Shown here one piece after another: positions 36,001 through 44,100 of a stretch of DNA of 64,000 bases (positions within the stretch are counted from its first letter, which is position 1; every line of letters starts with the position of its first letter). The position numbers were made by a program, and so were the translations under genes. The stretch comes from Pontibacter chinhatensis. Its GTDB lineage: Bacteria > Bacteroidota > Bacteroidia > Cytophagales > Hymenobacteraceae. The notes under the pieces were generated by a model, which worked only from the letters and a program-made list of their open reading frames with translations, did no database searches and was not told the DNA's origin. The stretch is taken from contig NZ_FOOT01000001.1 in the NCBI RefSeq assembly GCF_900113285.1, positions 372,001-436,000 on the forward strand, given 5' to 3'.

Positions 36001-38845
36001 GCGCCTTCTCCGTATGGGCCTGATCAAAAAGCGGGATTTCGCTTGTCGTCAGGCGTTTGTTTAGTAGCCATACTTTCTCAGGCAGCACTACAGACTCCCG
36101 CATTTTAAGCAGTCCGTGCTCAAAGGTGAGTTGGTAGTCAGGCTCAGCTATAAAACTGGTGGTAAAGCCGCCCAGGCGGTTAAACAGCACCGTATCAGGC
36201 AGGAATGGACCTGCTAAGATACGCCCCTGGTTCTGGCCGCCATACCACTGTCCCCTGCGGTTCTCCCAGCTGTAGTGCGGCAGTACCTGTACCCGGCTGC
36301 CCTGTTTCAGGTAAGCGACATCCTTGTTGAAGTTCCGGTTTATGCTGAAGAGGTACCGGTTCAGGTTATTTCGCTCCTGCCCCTGCATCAACTGGGGCCG
36401 CGGTGTGGCTACACCCCATACTTTAGTAGGGTCAATACTTAGGGTGAGCTTGTGGTACGGCCTGAGGTATACTTTGTCCAAGGTGATGAGCTGCTGCGCG
36501 GTGCGAAGCTTGATGGTATGATACCCTGAGTCAGCGGGAAACGCATAATTCGGCACCTCATCTGTACCCGAGAAATACACCGGCACCTCATCCACAAAGA
36601 TAACGTGCACTGGCTGCACCCTCCCGGAGTCTACCACAAATGGGGCAAACTGGGTGAGGCTGTCATGGCTAAGCGCGTACTCCTGGAACAAGCCTGTCTC
36701 CGGGTACAGGAAATAGTAAAAGGCCAGGCTGTCGAGCCCCATCTGCTTGTTCCAGCGCTGCCAGTCCAGCGGAGTGCTGCTTTCAGTTTGAAGCTCGGTA
36801 AGTTTAAGCCGCGCCAGCCTTTTTCTGCCCTTGTACCGGTCAAAGCTGTGGACGTTGGGCGCTGTACTTTCTTTGAATTTCGAACTGGTGGCGTAGGCGG
36901 TCAGGTCAACGTCCGGCACGGGCTTGCCGGTGGCGTCTGCTACAGACACGACCATACCCACTTGCTGGCCTGGGTAGACTACCTGCGGCGCCTCCAAATC
37001 CAGGTGGAACCGGCGCTGCAGGTATGGCGCTGTGTCTTCCTGGTCCATCACCTCTCCGGCCCATACATAATGCACCGACACAAAGTATGGCGCATCACCG
37101 GTGACAGGTAGGTTGATAAGTTGCGCACGGTCCTGTGCCTGTCCGCTGGCTACTAACTTGTTCTGCCGGTACACAAAGTACCAATAAGGCAGTCTACGTG
37201 GGTTCTGGAACGCTACAAAAAGGCTGTCTGTATTCCGGTTGGCCTGCACCGCCAGCAAATCGTCCCGGTGCTGCAACTCCAGGCGCTCCACCTGATCCTG
37301 CCACCTTAGCTCATACTTGCGCACGTAGGGATTCAGCGCTACCTTGGCGGGCAGATCAAGCGTCACGTCCTCTAATCGTTTCCCGTCTGCGGCATAAGCT
37401 GAAAGTATGGCATTGGGTTGCGGGAGCAGTGTGTCTCCTTCCAGGTAGCTAAGGCGCACGCTATCCTGCAGCAGCTCCAGTGAAAGCCTGCCCTGCCGGT
37501 GCCGGTACTGGCCCTCTACCTCCTTCGTCACGCGTTCATTGCTGCTGTTAAGGAAGCTGGCCACCACCCGGTATCCCATGGCTGCCTCCGGGAAGATGTG
37601 GTTGGGCAGCGCTACTGTTGTCTCTCCGGAGGGCTCTAGTTCCTGCTGGTGTACCCAGAGGGTATCTGGTACAAAAACCTGCGGTCGCTCTACCTGTTGT
37701 ACCTCTCCGCTAAGTATAAGTACCTCCACCCGGGCATCCAGCAGGTTCAGCCCATTGGCGTCGGTGCCGCGCAGGTGAAGTTTGTTTTCCTGGCCCAGGT
37801 AATGCGTGGCGTGTGCCAGGCGGATGGTGTACTCGGTGTCGTTCAGTTCATAATCCTCGTAGCGGAAGCGTTGCGAAAGCAGTACATCGCTATACTTCTT
37901 TGGCTCCATGAAATACAGCGCATGGTGCTGATCGAGTGGCAGGTTCAGGCTGTCGTGCAGGACCAACTCTCCGCTAAAGGCCCCGGGGCGGTAAGGAGTT
38001 AAGGGCTGTATTTGCTTATACTTTCCCGCTGTGTTGAGTTGTAGCCAGGCATTACGCCGGTAGGGTCGGCCATTTTTCTTTAAAATAAGGGCTTTAAACT
38101 TAACTGTGTCGCCGGGCTGGTATTTGGGTTTGTTAGTAGCTACATAACCGGTATACTTTTCATTGTTGTAGTTCCTGTAGTAGTCATCAAAAACAGACGC
38201 CACACTTCTAACCCAGCCACTTGGTTGATACTTTATACTATGAACGACATCCTGCACTGGCTTCCAGAGATAGTAAACCGGCCGGGTATAAGGCAATCGC
38301 CTGAAAGAAAACGAGCCTTTGCCCGTGTTTGTCACATACTCGTAACCAACAAACCCACCATACTGAACTTCCAGCAGTCCATTCTTTTTATACTTTGGAA
38401 GCCGGTAGGTCTGTGTGGCAGCATCGAAAGGGACTTTTCTGCCACCCACCTTCACCTGAGCACCTGTTAGCACCTGCCCCAGCGAATCGTGCAGCAGCAC
38501 CACTAGGTCCTGTTCGTTTGGCAGGAGCTTTACCGTGTAAGGATTTATACTTTTCAGCTCATACGCCAGGTCGGGGCCGGAGGCGTAGGCAAAAAGGTAG
38601 TGTCCGTGCGGAAGCTGCTTTGAGTAGGCTGTATAGGCGGCATAGGAATCATATAAAGTATGAAAGAATTTTTCATCCACCACACCCGCACCTTTCTGGT
38701 AGAACCGTTTCACCTCATCAGCTGACAGACGGTAAACATAAGTATAGGGGCTCCGCTGGAGGCTTTTGGCCAGCCTGCTTTGGGCCACAGCAGAGCCTGC
38801 AAAGGCGAGCCAGCAGAGAAATAGCAGCTTAAGTTTGTGAGGCAT
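33023..38845 (-). CDS. Alpha-2-macroglobulin-like protein with inserted TonB-plug domain (1940 aa)
   Basis: Signal peptide at residues 1-21 (GSAVAQ). Residues about 200-1100 hold macroglobulin-like (MG) beta domains (YVATNKPKYQPGDTVKFKAL is the MG2 entry motif). A carboxypeptidase-regulatory domain follows at about 1108-1190 (YGRVTDKEGNALPGAAVTVKG), then a TonB-receptor plug at about 1200-1290 (LQVRGISSVEGTEPLLLVDG, IDPDDI-like NPDDILSINVLRGEEAMALYG, VVVITTRKG). The A2M core resumes with FWQPRLITDAQGKAAFNVVF, and the thioester motif is present as WCNEQ (Cys1519 to Gln1522), followed by the alpha-helical thioester-ring region and a C-terminal receptor-like domain. There is no beta-barrel, so it is not a TonB receptor. 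A2M proteins trap proteases; the plug sits near where the bait region is expected. The plug's role is unknown. Confidence 0.9.
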   Translation of the reverse strand: MPHKLKLLFLCWLAFAGSAVAQSRLAKSLQRSPYTYVYRLSADEVKRFYQKGAGVVDEKFFHTLYDSYAAYTAYSKQLPHGHYLFAYASGPDLAYELKSINPYTVKLLPNEQDLVVLLHDSLGQVLTGAQVKVGGRKVPFDAATQTYRLPKYKKNGLLEVQYGGFVGYEYVTNTGKGSFSFRRLPYTRPVYYLWKPVQDVVHSIKYQPSGWVRSVASVFDDYYRNYNNEKYTGYVATNKPKYQPGDTVKFKALILKKNGRPYRRNAWLQLNTAGKYKQIQPLTPYRPGAFSGELVLHDSLNLPLDQHHALYFMEPKKYSDVLLSQRFRYEDYELNDTEYTIRLAHATHYLGQENKLHLRGTDANGLNLLDARVEVLILSGEVQQVERPQVFVPDTLWVHQQELEPSGETTVALPNHIFPEAAMGYRVVASFLNSSNERVTKEVEGQYRHRQGRLSLELLQDSVRLSYLEGDTLLPQPNAILSAYAADGKRLEDVTLDLPAKVALNPYVRKYELRWQDQVERLELQHRDDLLAVQANRNTDSLFVAFQNPRRLPYWYFVYRQNKLVASGQAQDRAQLINLPVTGDAPYFVSVHYVWAGEVMDQEDTAPYLQRRFHLDLEAPQVVYPGQQVGMVVSVADATGKPVPDVDLTAYATSSKFKESTAPNVHSFDRYKGRKRLARLKLTELQTESSTPLDWQRWNKQMGLDSLAFYYFLYPETGLFQEYALSHDSLTQFAPFVVDSGRVQPVHVIFVDEVPVYFSGTDEVPNYAFPADSGYHTIKLRTAQQLITLDKVYLRPYHKLTLSIDPTKVWGVATPRPQLMQGQERNNLNRYLFSINRNFNKDVAYLKQGSRVQVLPHYSWENRRGQWYGGQNQGRILAGPFLPDTVLFNRLGGFTTSFIAEPDYQLTFEHGLLKMRESVVLPEKVWLLNKRLTTSEIPLFDQAHTEKALQQQYEAQLQQYYLSRIYTKNDFHHPDEKHGLIRWSMDTALRVHPTQLILYRPAESMDSARCYSGLTQQLNKLPAGEHELIVLLESGSYVRRPVEVKPNGQTVLHLSIQEVRAADKYSQLAEQELQRRLQRERLLHPNPLPEQATVTAPATRVYFQGDYTHIVYGRVTDKEGNALPGAAVTVKGTQVGTNTDVNGSYTLSVPADGILVVRFIGYTSQELPILGNNRMDVELEEDVQQLQEVVAFGIATSNAGKYTAPLLDADVSSKLYGSVAGVQINGANLQVRGISSVEGTEPLLLVDGLPFSGKQSDINPDDILSINVLRGEEAMALYGSAGAGGVVVITTRKGSEPSIQQGGSSGGIRGSFSDYAFWQPRLITDAQGKAAFNVVFPGDMTSWNTHVLAMDYKKRSGVLRRTIRSFKAVMGTLDLPRFLVAGDKAQVIGKALNYLPDTTQIHSRFEVEGQLMREQQISLNRSTTDSITITAPASGQDSVEVLFAIQQPNGFEDGERRHVKVYPKGVAETTGQFFQLHGDTTLNLEFDPTKGPVRLQVQGGLLQVMLDEIDHLHKYEYWCNEQAASKLKALLLEKNIRKLLGEEFRHERDNKKLIKHLEKTQLENGQWSWWERGQPYLWISQHVSEAIVQAKAAGYTVAFKEQALVDDLVYQLEKAEEKGKVRALETLYTLQAKVDYSKYVAELEKQPAISLEEQLRLTLLRQQLNLPVQLDTLQKYKRHTTTGSLYWGEPKYTLFDNSISQTLLAYQILSKAGGHEKELKQIQSWLLNERRSGHWRNTYESARVLETLLPDLLKDSPKPQQTRIELAGALQASINSFPFDTTYVPTLPLEVKKSGTQPLYFTAHQTNWVQEPGQVQKDFVVKTYFKGIGDEAVLEAGKPVELVVELTAKADADFVMLEVPVPAGCSYADKGRLGKGEVHREYFRHKTVIFSDSLKQGTYTYSIMLQPRFRGKFSLNPAKASLMYFPTFLGREKQKQVEIR

Positions 38846-39020
38846 AGGGCAGTATCTTATTCCTAAATATACTTGAAAAGCTATACTTTACCAGATGCCT
38901 CTTTCACTTTACTGCCTTGCACCGGGTAATATTTCCTTCAGGTTCTGTGCAAATCCATATATTTGTTGTTAGTGCCCTTTCCGGGTGCTGCCAATAAAGT
39001 ATACATTCAACTCTTATCTG

Positions 39021-39632
39021 ATGGAAACAACGGACACCCCCCGCGCCAGGATTATCGAGGCAGCCAAGGATATGTTCTTTACGCAGGGTTACAGCAAGGT
39101 ATTGATGTCTGACCTGGCCAAGCACCTCGGGATGAGCAAGAAGACCTTGTACCAGTATTTCTCGGGCAAGGAGGAATTGCTGAACGTGATTATCCGCCAG
39201 TACGGGCAGGAGATTCAGCGGGAGGTGGAACGCATGCTGACAGATGATAACCTGCCTTTTCCGGAGAAAGCCGGCCGTATCTTCAGCTTTGTAGGCACTA
39301 AGCTCCATTACATTAACCCGGAATTTGTGCTGGACATCAAAAGACACGCCCCTTCCGCCTGGCAGCATCTGCAGAAACATAAAACTGAGGCTGCTTTTCT
39401 GCGCTTCAACACGCTGCTGGACGAAGGCTACCGAAAAGGCTATATTCGTGAACATGTGAACCGCACCATGGCTGTGCTGCTTTATGCCAGCGCCCTGGAA
39501 ACCATTCTGAATCCCGATTTTACAGAGCAGGTGCCCCAGAAGCTGATGCAGGAGCTGCCCAAAGCCCCCGGCGAGGTGTTCGAAGGCCTCGTCCATATTA
39601 TCTTTAGCGGAATACTTGACGGCACAAAGTAA
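39021..39632 (+). CDS. TetR/AcrR-family transcriptional regulator
   Basis: A 203-residue regulator from METTDTPRARIIEAAKD. The N-terminal helix-turn-helix is complete (MFFTQGYSKVLMSDLAKHLGMSKKTLYQYFSGKEELL). The C-terminal ligand-binding region is all helical, without recognisable ligand residues. It stands between the macroglobulin gene (divergent) and the leftward yqhD-curA genes (convergent), so it may control the aldehyde-reductase genes, but no operator was identified. A longer frame from 38985 would add 12 residues before the family start. Confidence 0.9.
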   Translation: METTDTPRARIIEAAKDMFFTQGYSKVLMSDLAKHLGMSKKTLYQYFSGKEELLNVIIRQYGQEIQREVERMLTDDNLPFPEKAGRIFSFVGTKLHYINPEFVLDIKRHAPSAWQHLQKHKTEAAFLRFNTLLDEGYRKGYIREHVNRTMAVLLYASALETILNPDFTEQVPQKLMQELPKAPGEVFEGLVHIIFSGILDGTK

Positions 39633-39730
39633 AGAGAAACAACTGCGCCAGGTTTATGGTTTGCTACCTGTTTTGACTGCTGCTCTGTTATACTTATTCC
39701 AATCATTACTTAACCATATGCTATCAAAAA

Positions 39731-39763
39731 AAACGCCGCTGCAAGCTTTTTGCAACGGCGTTT
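39731..39763. terminator. Terminator between tetR and yqhD genes
   Basis: AAACGCCG (39731-39738) pairs with CGGCGTTT (39756-39763), with inner GCAA/TTGC pairing. A-runs on the left and TTTGTCTT on the right make it bidirectional; TATACTT follows. Confidence 0.82.
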
Positions 39764-39782
39764 GTCTTATACTTTAAAGTTC

Positions 39783-40940
39783 TTACAGGCTAAGGGTCAG
39801 AATCTCCTTCACATCCTGAATCTGAATGTCCGCGCGCTCCCCCAAATCCTTCACACCACGCTCCTCAAACCTGCGGATGATGGTGTCGATGGTGTCACGG
39901 CCAACCTCGTAATCCGACAAGCGCGTTTTAATTCCCAACGATTCGAAGAAATCAACAGTGGCCTGTATGGTTGCTTCCAGGCGCTCATTTTCTGAGCCAG
40001 AGGCAACGCCCCATACCCGCTCGCCATACTGCAGCAGCTTTTCCTTTTTGGTTTCGCTCTTGTAGCGCAGCAGGGCCGGAAACACGATGGCCAGGGTGCG
40101 TGCATGGTCGATGCCGTGCAGGGCGGTGAGTTCGTGGCTAATGTAGTGGGTGGCCCAATCCGTAGGCACCCCTACCCGGATAACTCCGTTCAGCGCCATG
40201 GTAGCGGCCCACATAAAGTTAGCCATGGTATCATAGTCCTGCGGGTTTTGCACCGCCTTAGGGCCTTCTTCTTTCAGTGTTAAAAGTATAGCTTCTGCCA
40301 TCCTGTCCTGTAAGGGCGCATTCACAGGGTAGGTCAGGTACTGCTCCAGCACATGCGAGAAAGCATCGACCACCCCGTTGCTGATTTGCCTGGCAGGAAG
40401 TGTAAACGTAGTCTCCGGATCCAGCACCGAGAATTTAGGAAACGTGAACGGGCTGCCGAAGGAGAACTTCTCTCGGGTGGAGACGCGGGTAACCACAGCG
40501 CCCGAGTTCATCTCGGAGCCGGTAGCCGGCAAAGTAAGCACCGTGCCGAAAGGAGTTGCCCTGGTAACTGGCTCCCGTTTGGCCAAGATATTCCAGGGAT
40601 CCTCTCCCTCGTACTCCATGGCAGCCACGATAAACTTGGTACCGTCGATAACAGAACCGCCGCCCACGGCCAGGAAAAAGCTTACCTGCTTCTCTTTGGC
40701 CAATTCTACGGCTTTCATCAGGGTCTCGTAGTGCGGATTCGGCTCAATTCCCCCAAATTCACTTACCTCAAAACCTTGCAGTGCCGCCATCACCTGGTCA
40801 TACACGCCATTCTTTTTGATGCTTCCTCCGCCATACGTTACCATGACACGGGCACCGGCCGGTATCTCTTTTGTAATGTTGCTAATTTGACCTTTGCCAA
40901 AAAGTATCTTAACCGGGTTATAAAACGTGAAATTATTCAT
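39783..40940 (-). CDS. yqhD: NADPH-dependent aldehyde reductase, iron-containing ADH family (YqhD-like)
   Basis: A 385-residue protein closely following E. coli YqhD (387 residues) end to end: opening MNNFTFYNPVKILFGKG, GGGSIKKNGV, EFGGIEPNP, AVGGGSVIDGTKF, TLPATGSEMNSGAVV. Metal ligands are the Asp and His of GVVDAFSHVLEQY and the two His of HELTALHGIDHAR. YqhD reduces short-chain and lipid-peroxidation aldehydes with NADPH and protects against electrophiles. The curA-like gene lies upstream on the same strand (93-bp gap). The functional call is strong by overall identity. Confidence 0.94.
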   Translation of the reverse strand: MNNFTFYNPVKILFGKGQISNITKEIPAGARVMVTYGGGSIKKNGVYDQVMAALQGFEVSEFGGIEPNPHYETLMKAVELAKEKQVSFFLAVGGGSVIDGTKFIVAAMEYEGEDPWNILAKREPVTRATPFGTVLTLPATGSEMNSGAVVTRVSTREKFSFGSPFTFPKFSVLDPETTFTLPARQISNGVVDAFSHVLEQYLTYPVNAPLQDRMAEAILLTLKEEGPKAVQNPQDYDTMANFMWAATMALNGVIRVGVPTDWATHYISHELTALHGIDHARTLAIVFPALLRYKSETKKEKLLQYGERVWGVASGSENERLEATIQATVDFFESLGIKTRLSDYEVGRDTIDTIIRRFEERGVKDLGERADIQIQDVKEILTLSL

Positions 40941-41032
40941 TCTTCTTTATTTATACTTATCTGGTAATCAACCAACTGATGTTCATCAGACTCCTCAAGA
41001 ACCAAAGAGGCTGCTAGTTCACCTGGCTCTGC

Positions 41033-42046
41033 TTATCCTTCCTGATCTGGAACCTTTACAAGTTGCTTGCCGGTGTTCTGACCGCTAAACAGTCCTAAAA
41101 ATGCCGTTGGAATGTTATCAAAACCCTCCGTGATGGTTTCCAGATACTGTAGCTTTCCCTCCTGCACCCATTTTGCCAAATCTTCGGCTGCGGACTCAAA
41201 ATCAGCGGCGTAGTCACTTACAATAAATCCTTTCATCATGGCTTTTCTCTTTAACAGGATAGGCTCCACCCGCATACCAGTTGGAACGGAAGTGCTGTTG
41301 TAATAGGCAATTTGCCCGCAGATGGCAATACGGGAAAATTCATTCAAGTTGAGGTATACTGCGTCAGATATCTCGCCTCCCACATTATCAAAATATACAT
41401 CCACCCCGTCCGGACACGCCTCTTTCATGGCCGCCTTCATGTCTGTAGCCGTTTTGTAGTTGATGGTTTCATCAAAGCCCAGTTCCTGCTTCAGGTAACT
41501 GGTTTTATCGTCCGAGCCTGCAATGCCCACCACGCGACACCCTTTTAGCTTGGCTATTTGCCCTACCACCGTGCCCACCGCACCCGCGGCACCGGATACA
41601 ACGACCGTCTCTCCGGCTTTAGGCTCACAAATGCGAAGCAGCCCAAAATATGCCGTAAGTCCTGGCATACCCAATATCCCCAGGTGGTAGCTAAGCGGCG
41701 CTATGTCCGAATTAATCTTCCCAAGGCCGTTACCATGTTGGACAATATACTGCTGCCACGGAAGGTTGCCCAGTACCACAGTCCCTTTGGGAAACTGCCC
41801 AGATTTGCTCTCCACCACCTCTGCCACAATGCCACCTGAAATAGGCTCACCCACCTTGTAAGGGGCCACATACGAATCCGCATCGCTCATGCGACCACGC
41901 ATATAGGGATCTACGGAAACGTACAAAGACTTTAATAAAACCTGCCCCTCCTGCAATGCTGGCACCTCCCTTTCTTCGAATTTAAAATTATCAGGTGTTG
42001 GCGTGCCCTGCGGACGGCTCGCCAGGAGTATCATCTTATTCTTCAT
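41033..42046 (-). CDS. Zinc-free NADPH-dependent alkenal/enone reductase (CurA-like)
   Basis: A 337-residue medium-chain reductase from MKNKMILLASRPQGTPTPDNF. It shows the family blocks SVDPYMRGRMSD, LGILGMPGLTAYFGLL and the nucleotide loop VVSGAAGAVGTVVGQIAK, and lacks the structural and catalytic zinc ligands. It belongs with E. coli CurA and leukotriene-B4 dehydrogenases, which reduce C=C bonds of alpha,beta-unsaturated carbonyls. Next to yqhD it completes a plausible two-step detoxification of enals. The frame extends to 42079, but the family start is the one chosen. Confidence 0.9.
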   Translation of the reverse strand: MKNKMILLASRPQGTPTPDNFKFEEREVPALQEGQVLLKSLYVSVDPYMRGRMSDADSYVAPYKVGEPISGGIVAEVVESKSGQFPKGTVVLGNLPWQQYIVQHGNGLGKINSDIAPLSYHLGILGMPGLTAYFGLLRICEPKAGETVVVSGAAGAVGTVVGQIAKLKGCRVVGIAGSDDKTSYLKQELGFDETINYKTATDMKAAMKEACPDGVDVYFDNVGGEISDAVYLNLNEFSRIAICGQIAYYNSTSVPTGMRVEPILLKRKAMMKGFIVSDYAADFESAAEDLAKWVQEGKLQYLETITEGFDNIPTAFLGLFSGQNTGKQLVKVPDQEG

Positions 42047-42127
42047 TTTTTCAAACGTTAGGTGTCCTTTCAGATACACCTCAACCAGCTAGCGGGTTGT
42101 TTGTTTTCAGGAACAGGTATAAAGTAT

Positions 42128-42166
42128 AAAAGGGGAAGCAGCCTCTTGTAAGCTACTTCCCCTTTT
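42128..42166. terminator. Terminator after bshB1
   Basis: AAAAGGGGAAG (42128-42138) pairs with CTTCCCCTTTT (42156-42166) with A/T runs on both sides; AAGTATA lies directly left of it. Confidence 0.8.
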
Positions 42167-42190
42167 ATAAAAACTAATTGTGCTGTTTAA

Positions 42191-42898
42191 TTAAATCAGA
42201 TCGAAGAGGTTTCTTACCCCTACATGCCGCTCCTTGGTGAAGCCTTCGCCGTAGGTCGTTCCGATAGCATGGCCGAACTCTTTTGCCCGCGCCTCAATAA
42301 ACTCGAGAAACTCTGGGGATGAGATATAGGTGTTGGGCGAGGTATCGTCCGGGTTATAGAATTGCGATCTAAAAGCACGGATAGCCTCCAGCTTTTTCTC
42401 CCAGTATGGGGTCACATCCACAATAAAATCAGGGGTAATCATGCGGTCCTGGATGTAGTGATACACCGCCTTAGGCCGCCATGCTTCCCGATCTCCCGGA
42501 GTTTTGATCATCTTAAGGCCTGATTTAAAGCAAGACTCTGATAAGAGGGCTGCCCCTCTGCCATGGTCCGGGTGCCTGTCGTGTATGGCATTGGCTATCA
42601 CCACCTCTGGTTTATACTTTCGGATAGCCTCTATCACCTTCAGCTGGTGCTCCCGGTCATTTTGGAAAAAACCGTCGTCAAATCCCAGGTTGTCGCGCAC
42701 CACAACCCCCATTACTTCGGCTGCGTCGCGGGCCTCCTGCAAGCGCATCTCCGCGGTACCGCGGGTACCCAGCTGCCCCTCCGTCAGGTCTACAATCCCA
42801 ACTTTATAGCCTGCCTGTACATGGGCTACCAGCGTGCCGGCGCAGCCAAGTTCCACATCATCGGGGTGGGAGGCAAAAGCAAGTATATCTAATTTCAT
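42191..42898 (-). CDS. bshB1: Bacillithiol biosynthesis deacetylase BshB1
   Basis: A 235-residue PIG-L-type zinc deacetylase. Motifs are FASHPDDVELGCAGTL with zinc ligands His11 and Asp14, EGQLGTRGTAEMRLQEA, and HDRHPDHGRGA with the third ligand. BshB1 removes the acetyl group from N-acetylglucosaminyl-malate in the second step of bacillithiol synthesis; the opening and the length match that subfamily rather than mycothiol MshB. Bacillithiol is the low-molecular-weight thiol of many Bacteroidota. bshA and bshC are not in the window. Confidence 0.93.
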   Translation of the reverse strand: MKLDILAFASHPDDVELGCAGTLVAHVQAGYKVGIVDLTEGQLGTRGTAEMRLQEARDAAEVMGVVVRDNLGFDDGFFQNDREHQLKVIEAIRKYKPEVVIANAIHDRHPDHGRGAALLSESCFKSGLKMIKTPGDREAWRPKAVYHYIQDRMITPDFIVDVTPYWEKKLEAIRAFRSQFYNPDDTSPNTYISSPEFLEFIEARAKEFGHAIGTTYGEGFTKERHVGVRNLFDLI

Positions 42899-42909
42899 GT
42901 TACTGATTT

Positions 42910-43965
42910 TTATCTCACGCGTAGCGATCTGCCTACACGCAAGGTTGTACGAGTACTGATGCCATTCAGGCGAGTCAGCTGGCTAACAGATACGCCGTAT
43001 CGCTTGGCAATACCGGACAGCGTGTCGCCACCGCGCACCTTGTGGTAAACGGCGCGCCTGCCACCACTGCTAACGCCACTTTTTGAACGGTTGGCATAGT
43101 TGAATACAGCCGACGTAATCTGGTAACTGTCTCCTTTGAGCAGGTAATCCGGGAAATCATAGATGTTCTCCGGATCCAGCGGGTTTCCCTGGTAGCGCAC
43201 TTCATAGTGCAGGTGTGGCCCGGAGCTGCGGCCGGTGCTGCCCCCTAAACCAATCACCTCCCCTGCTTTCACAAAATCACCGGTTTTAGCAATGGTCCGG
43301 CTCATGTGGCCGTACAGGGTTTCGAGGCCGTTGTAGTGGCGTAGCACAATGTAATTGCCGTAGCCGCCACCGTCCCACTTGTTGATGCGCACCACCCCGT
43401 CGAAAGCAGCGTAGATAGAGTCGCCTGTGTCAAGGTCTATATCGGTGCCATAGTGCCACCTGCCGCTTCTGGGTCCAAACTTGCTCGTAATGGGCGTTTT
43501 CTCCAGCGGCATGTTATACTCTCGGTTCTGGGCGGGGTCGTATAACTTGATATCCACAGTATCCTTCATCTGACGGCTATCCATGCGATATGGGTTAATG
43601 TTTTGCGTGTCCCAAATCGCATAGTAACCGGCAATCCGGATCCAGGTAGAGTCAATCAACACTTCCTCAGAAACCTCCACGATATGCTGCTCGCCCAGGT
43701 CCAGCTCCGAGGTATCCTCGCTAACGATGGAGAGCTCTTTCTTGGGGTTGAAATAAATCGACTGATCGGCGTCTGAGTCCTCATCCGGGAAATCCTCATA
43801 CTTGATGAGGATCGTAGTGTCCGGGCGCACGTACTGAATCTTGGGGGTCTTGACCTTAAACAGGTCCTTCACCTTGCCCTGGGCCATGGCTCCGCCCATG
43901 CTGCTTAGCAGGCAAAGAGCGACCAGTACAAAAAATAGAGGAGCTTTGTTCTTCAACATTTGCAT
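42910..43965 (-). CDS. M23 metallopeptidase with C-terminal LysM
   Basis: A 351-residue exported protein (signal peptide ending GAMAQ). An acidic, proline-poor linker leads to the M23 domain (about residues 160-265): RWHYGTDIDLDTGDSIYAAFDG, YGHMSRTI and GPHLHYEVRYQGN supply zinc ligands and catalytic His. A LysM domain ends the chain (YHKVRGGDTLSGIAKRYGVS). It probably cleaves peptidoglycan cross-bridges or activates amidases during division or growth. bshB1 follows 11 bases downstream on the same strand. The start may instead be 43959. Confidence 0.92.
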   Translation of the reverse strand: MQMLKNKAPLFFVLVALCLLSSMGGAMAQGKVKDLFKVKTPKIQYVRPDTTILIKYEDFPDEDSDADQSIYFNPKKELSIVSEDTSELDLGEQHIVEVSEEVLIDSTWIRIAGYYAIWDTQNINPYRMDSRQMKDTVDIKLYDPAQNREYNMPLEKTPITSKFGPRSGRWHYGTDIDLDTGDSIYAAFDGVVRINKWDGGGYGNYIVLRHYNGLETLYGHMSRTIAKTGDFVKAGEVIGLGGSTGRSSGPHLHYEVRYQGNPLDPENIYDFPDYLLKGDSYQITSAVFNYANRSKSGVSSGGRRAVYHKVRGGDTLSGIAKRYGVSVSQLTRLNGISTRTTLRVGRSLRVR

Positions 43966-44100
43966 CAGAGATTGGCTGTGCTGCCTTCCCACAGCACGTC
44001 ATTCGCTAAAATAAACTGCAGCACAGCCATTTTATTGTAGTACAATCCGGGCAGCTTTATACTTTAAATACTGCCGCTGTTGTGTATTTGCATTGAAAGA

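Noticed and set aside
33023..38845. Calling the giant gene a SusC/TonB-dependent receptor
   Set aside because: Only the plug and regulatory domain are present, no beta-barrel follows, and MG domains with a thioester motif dominate the chain.
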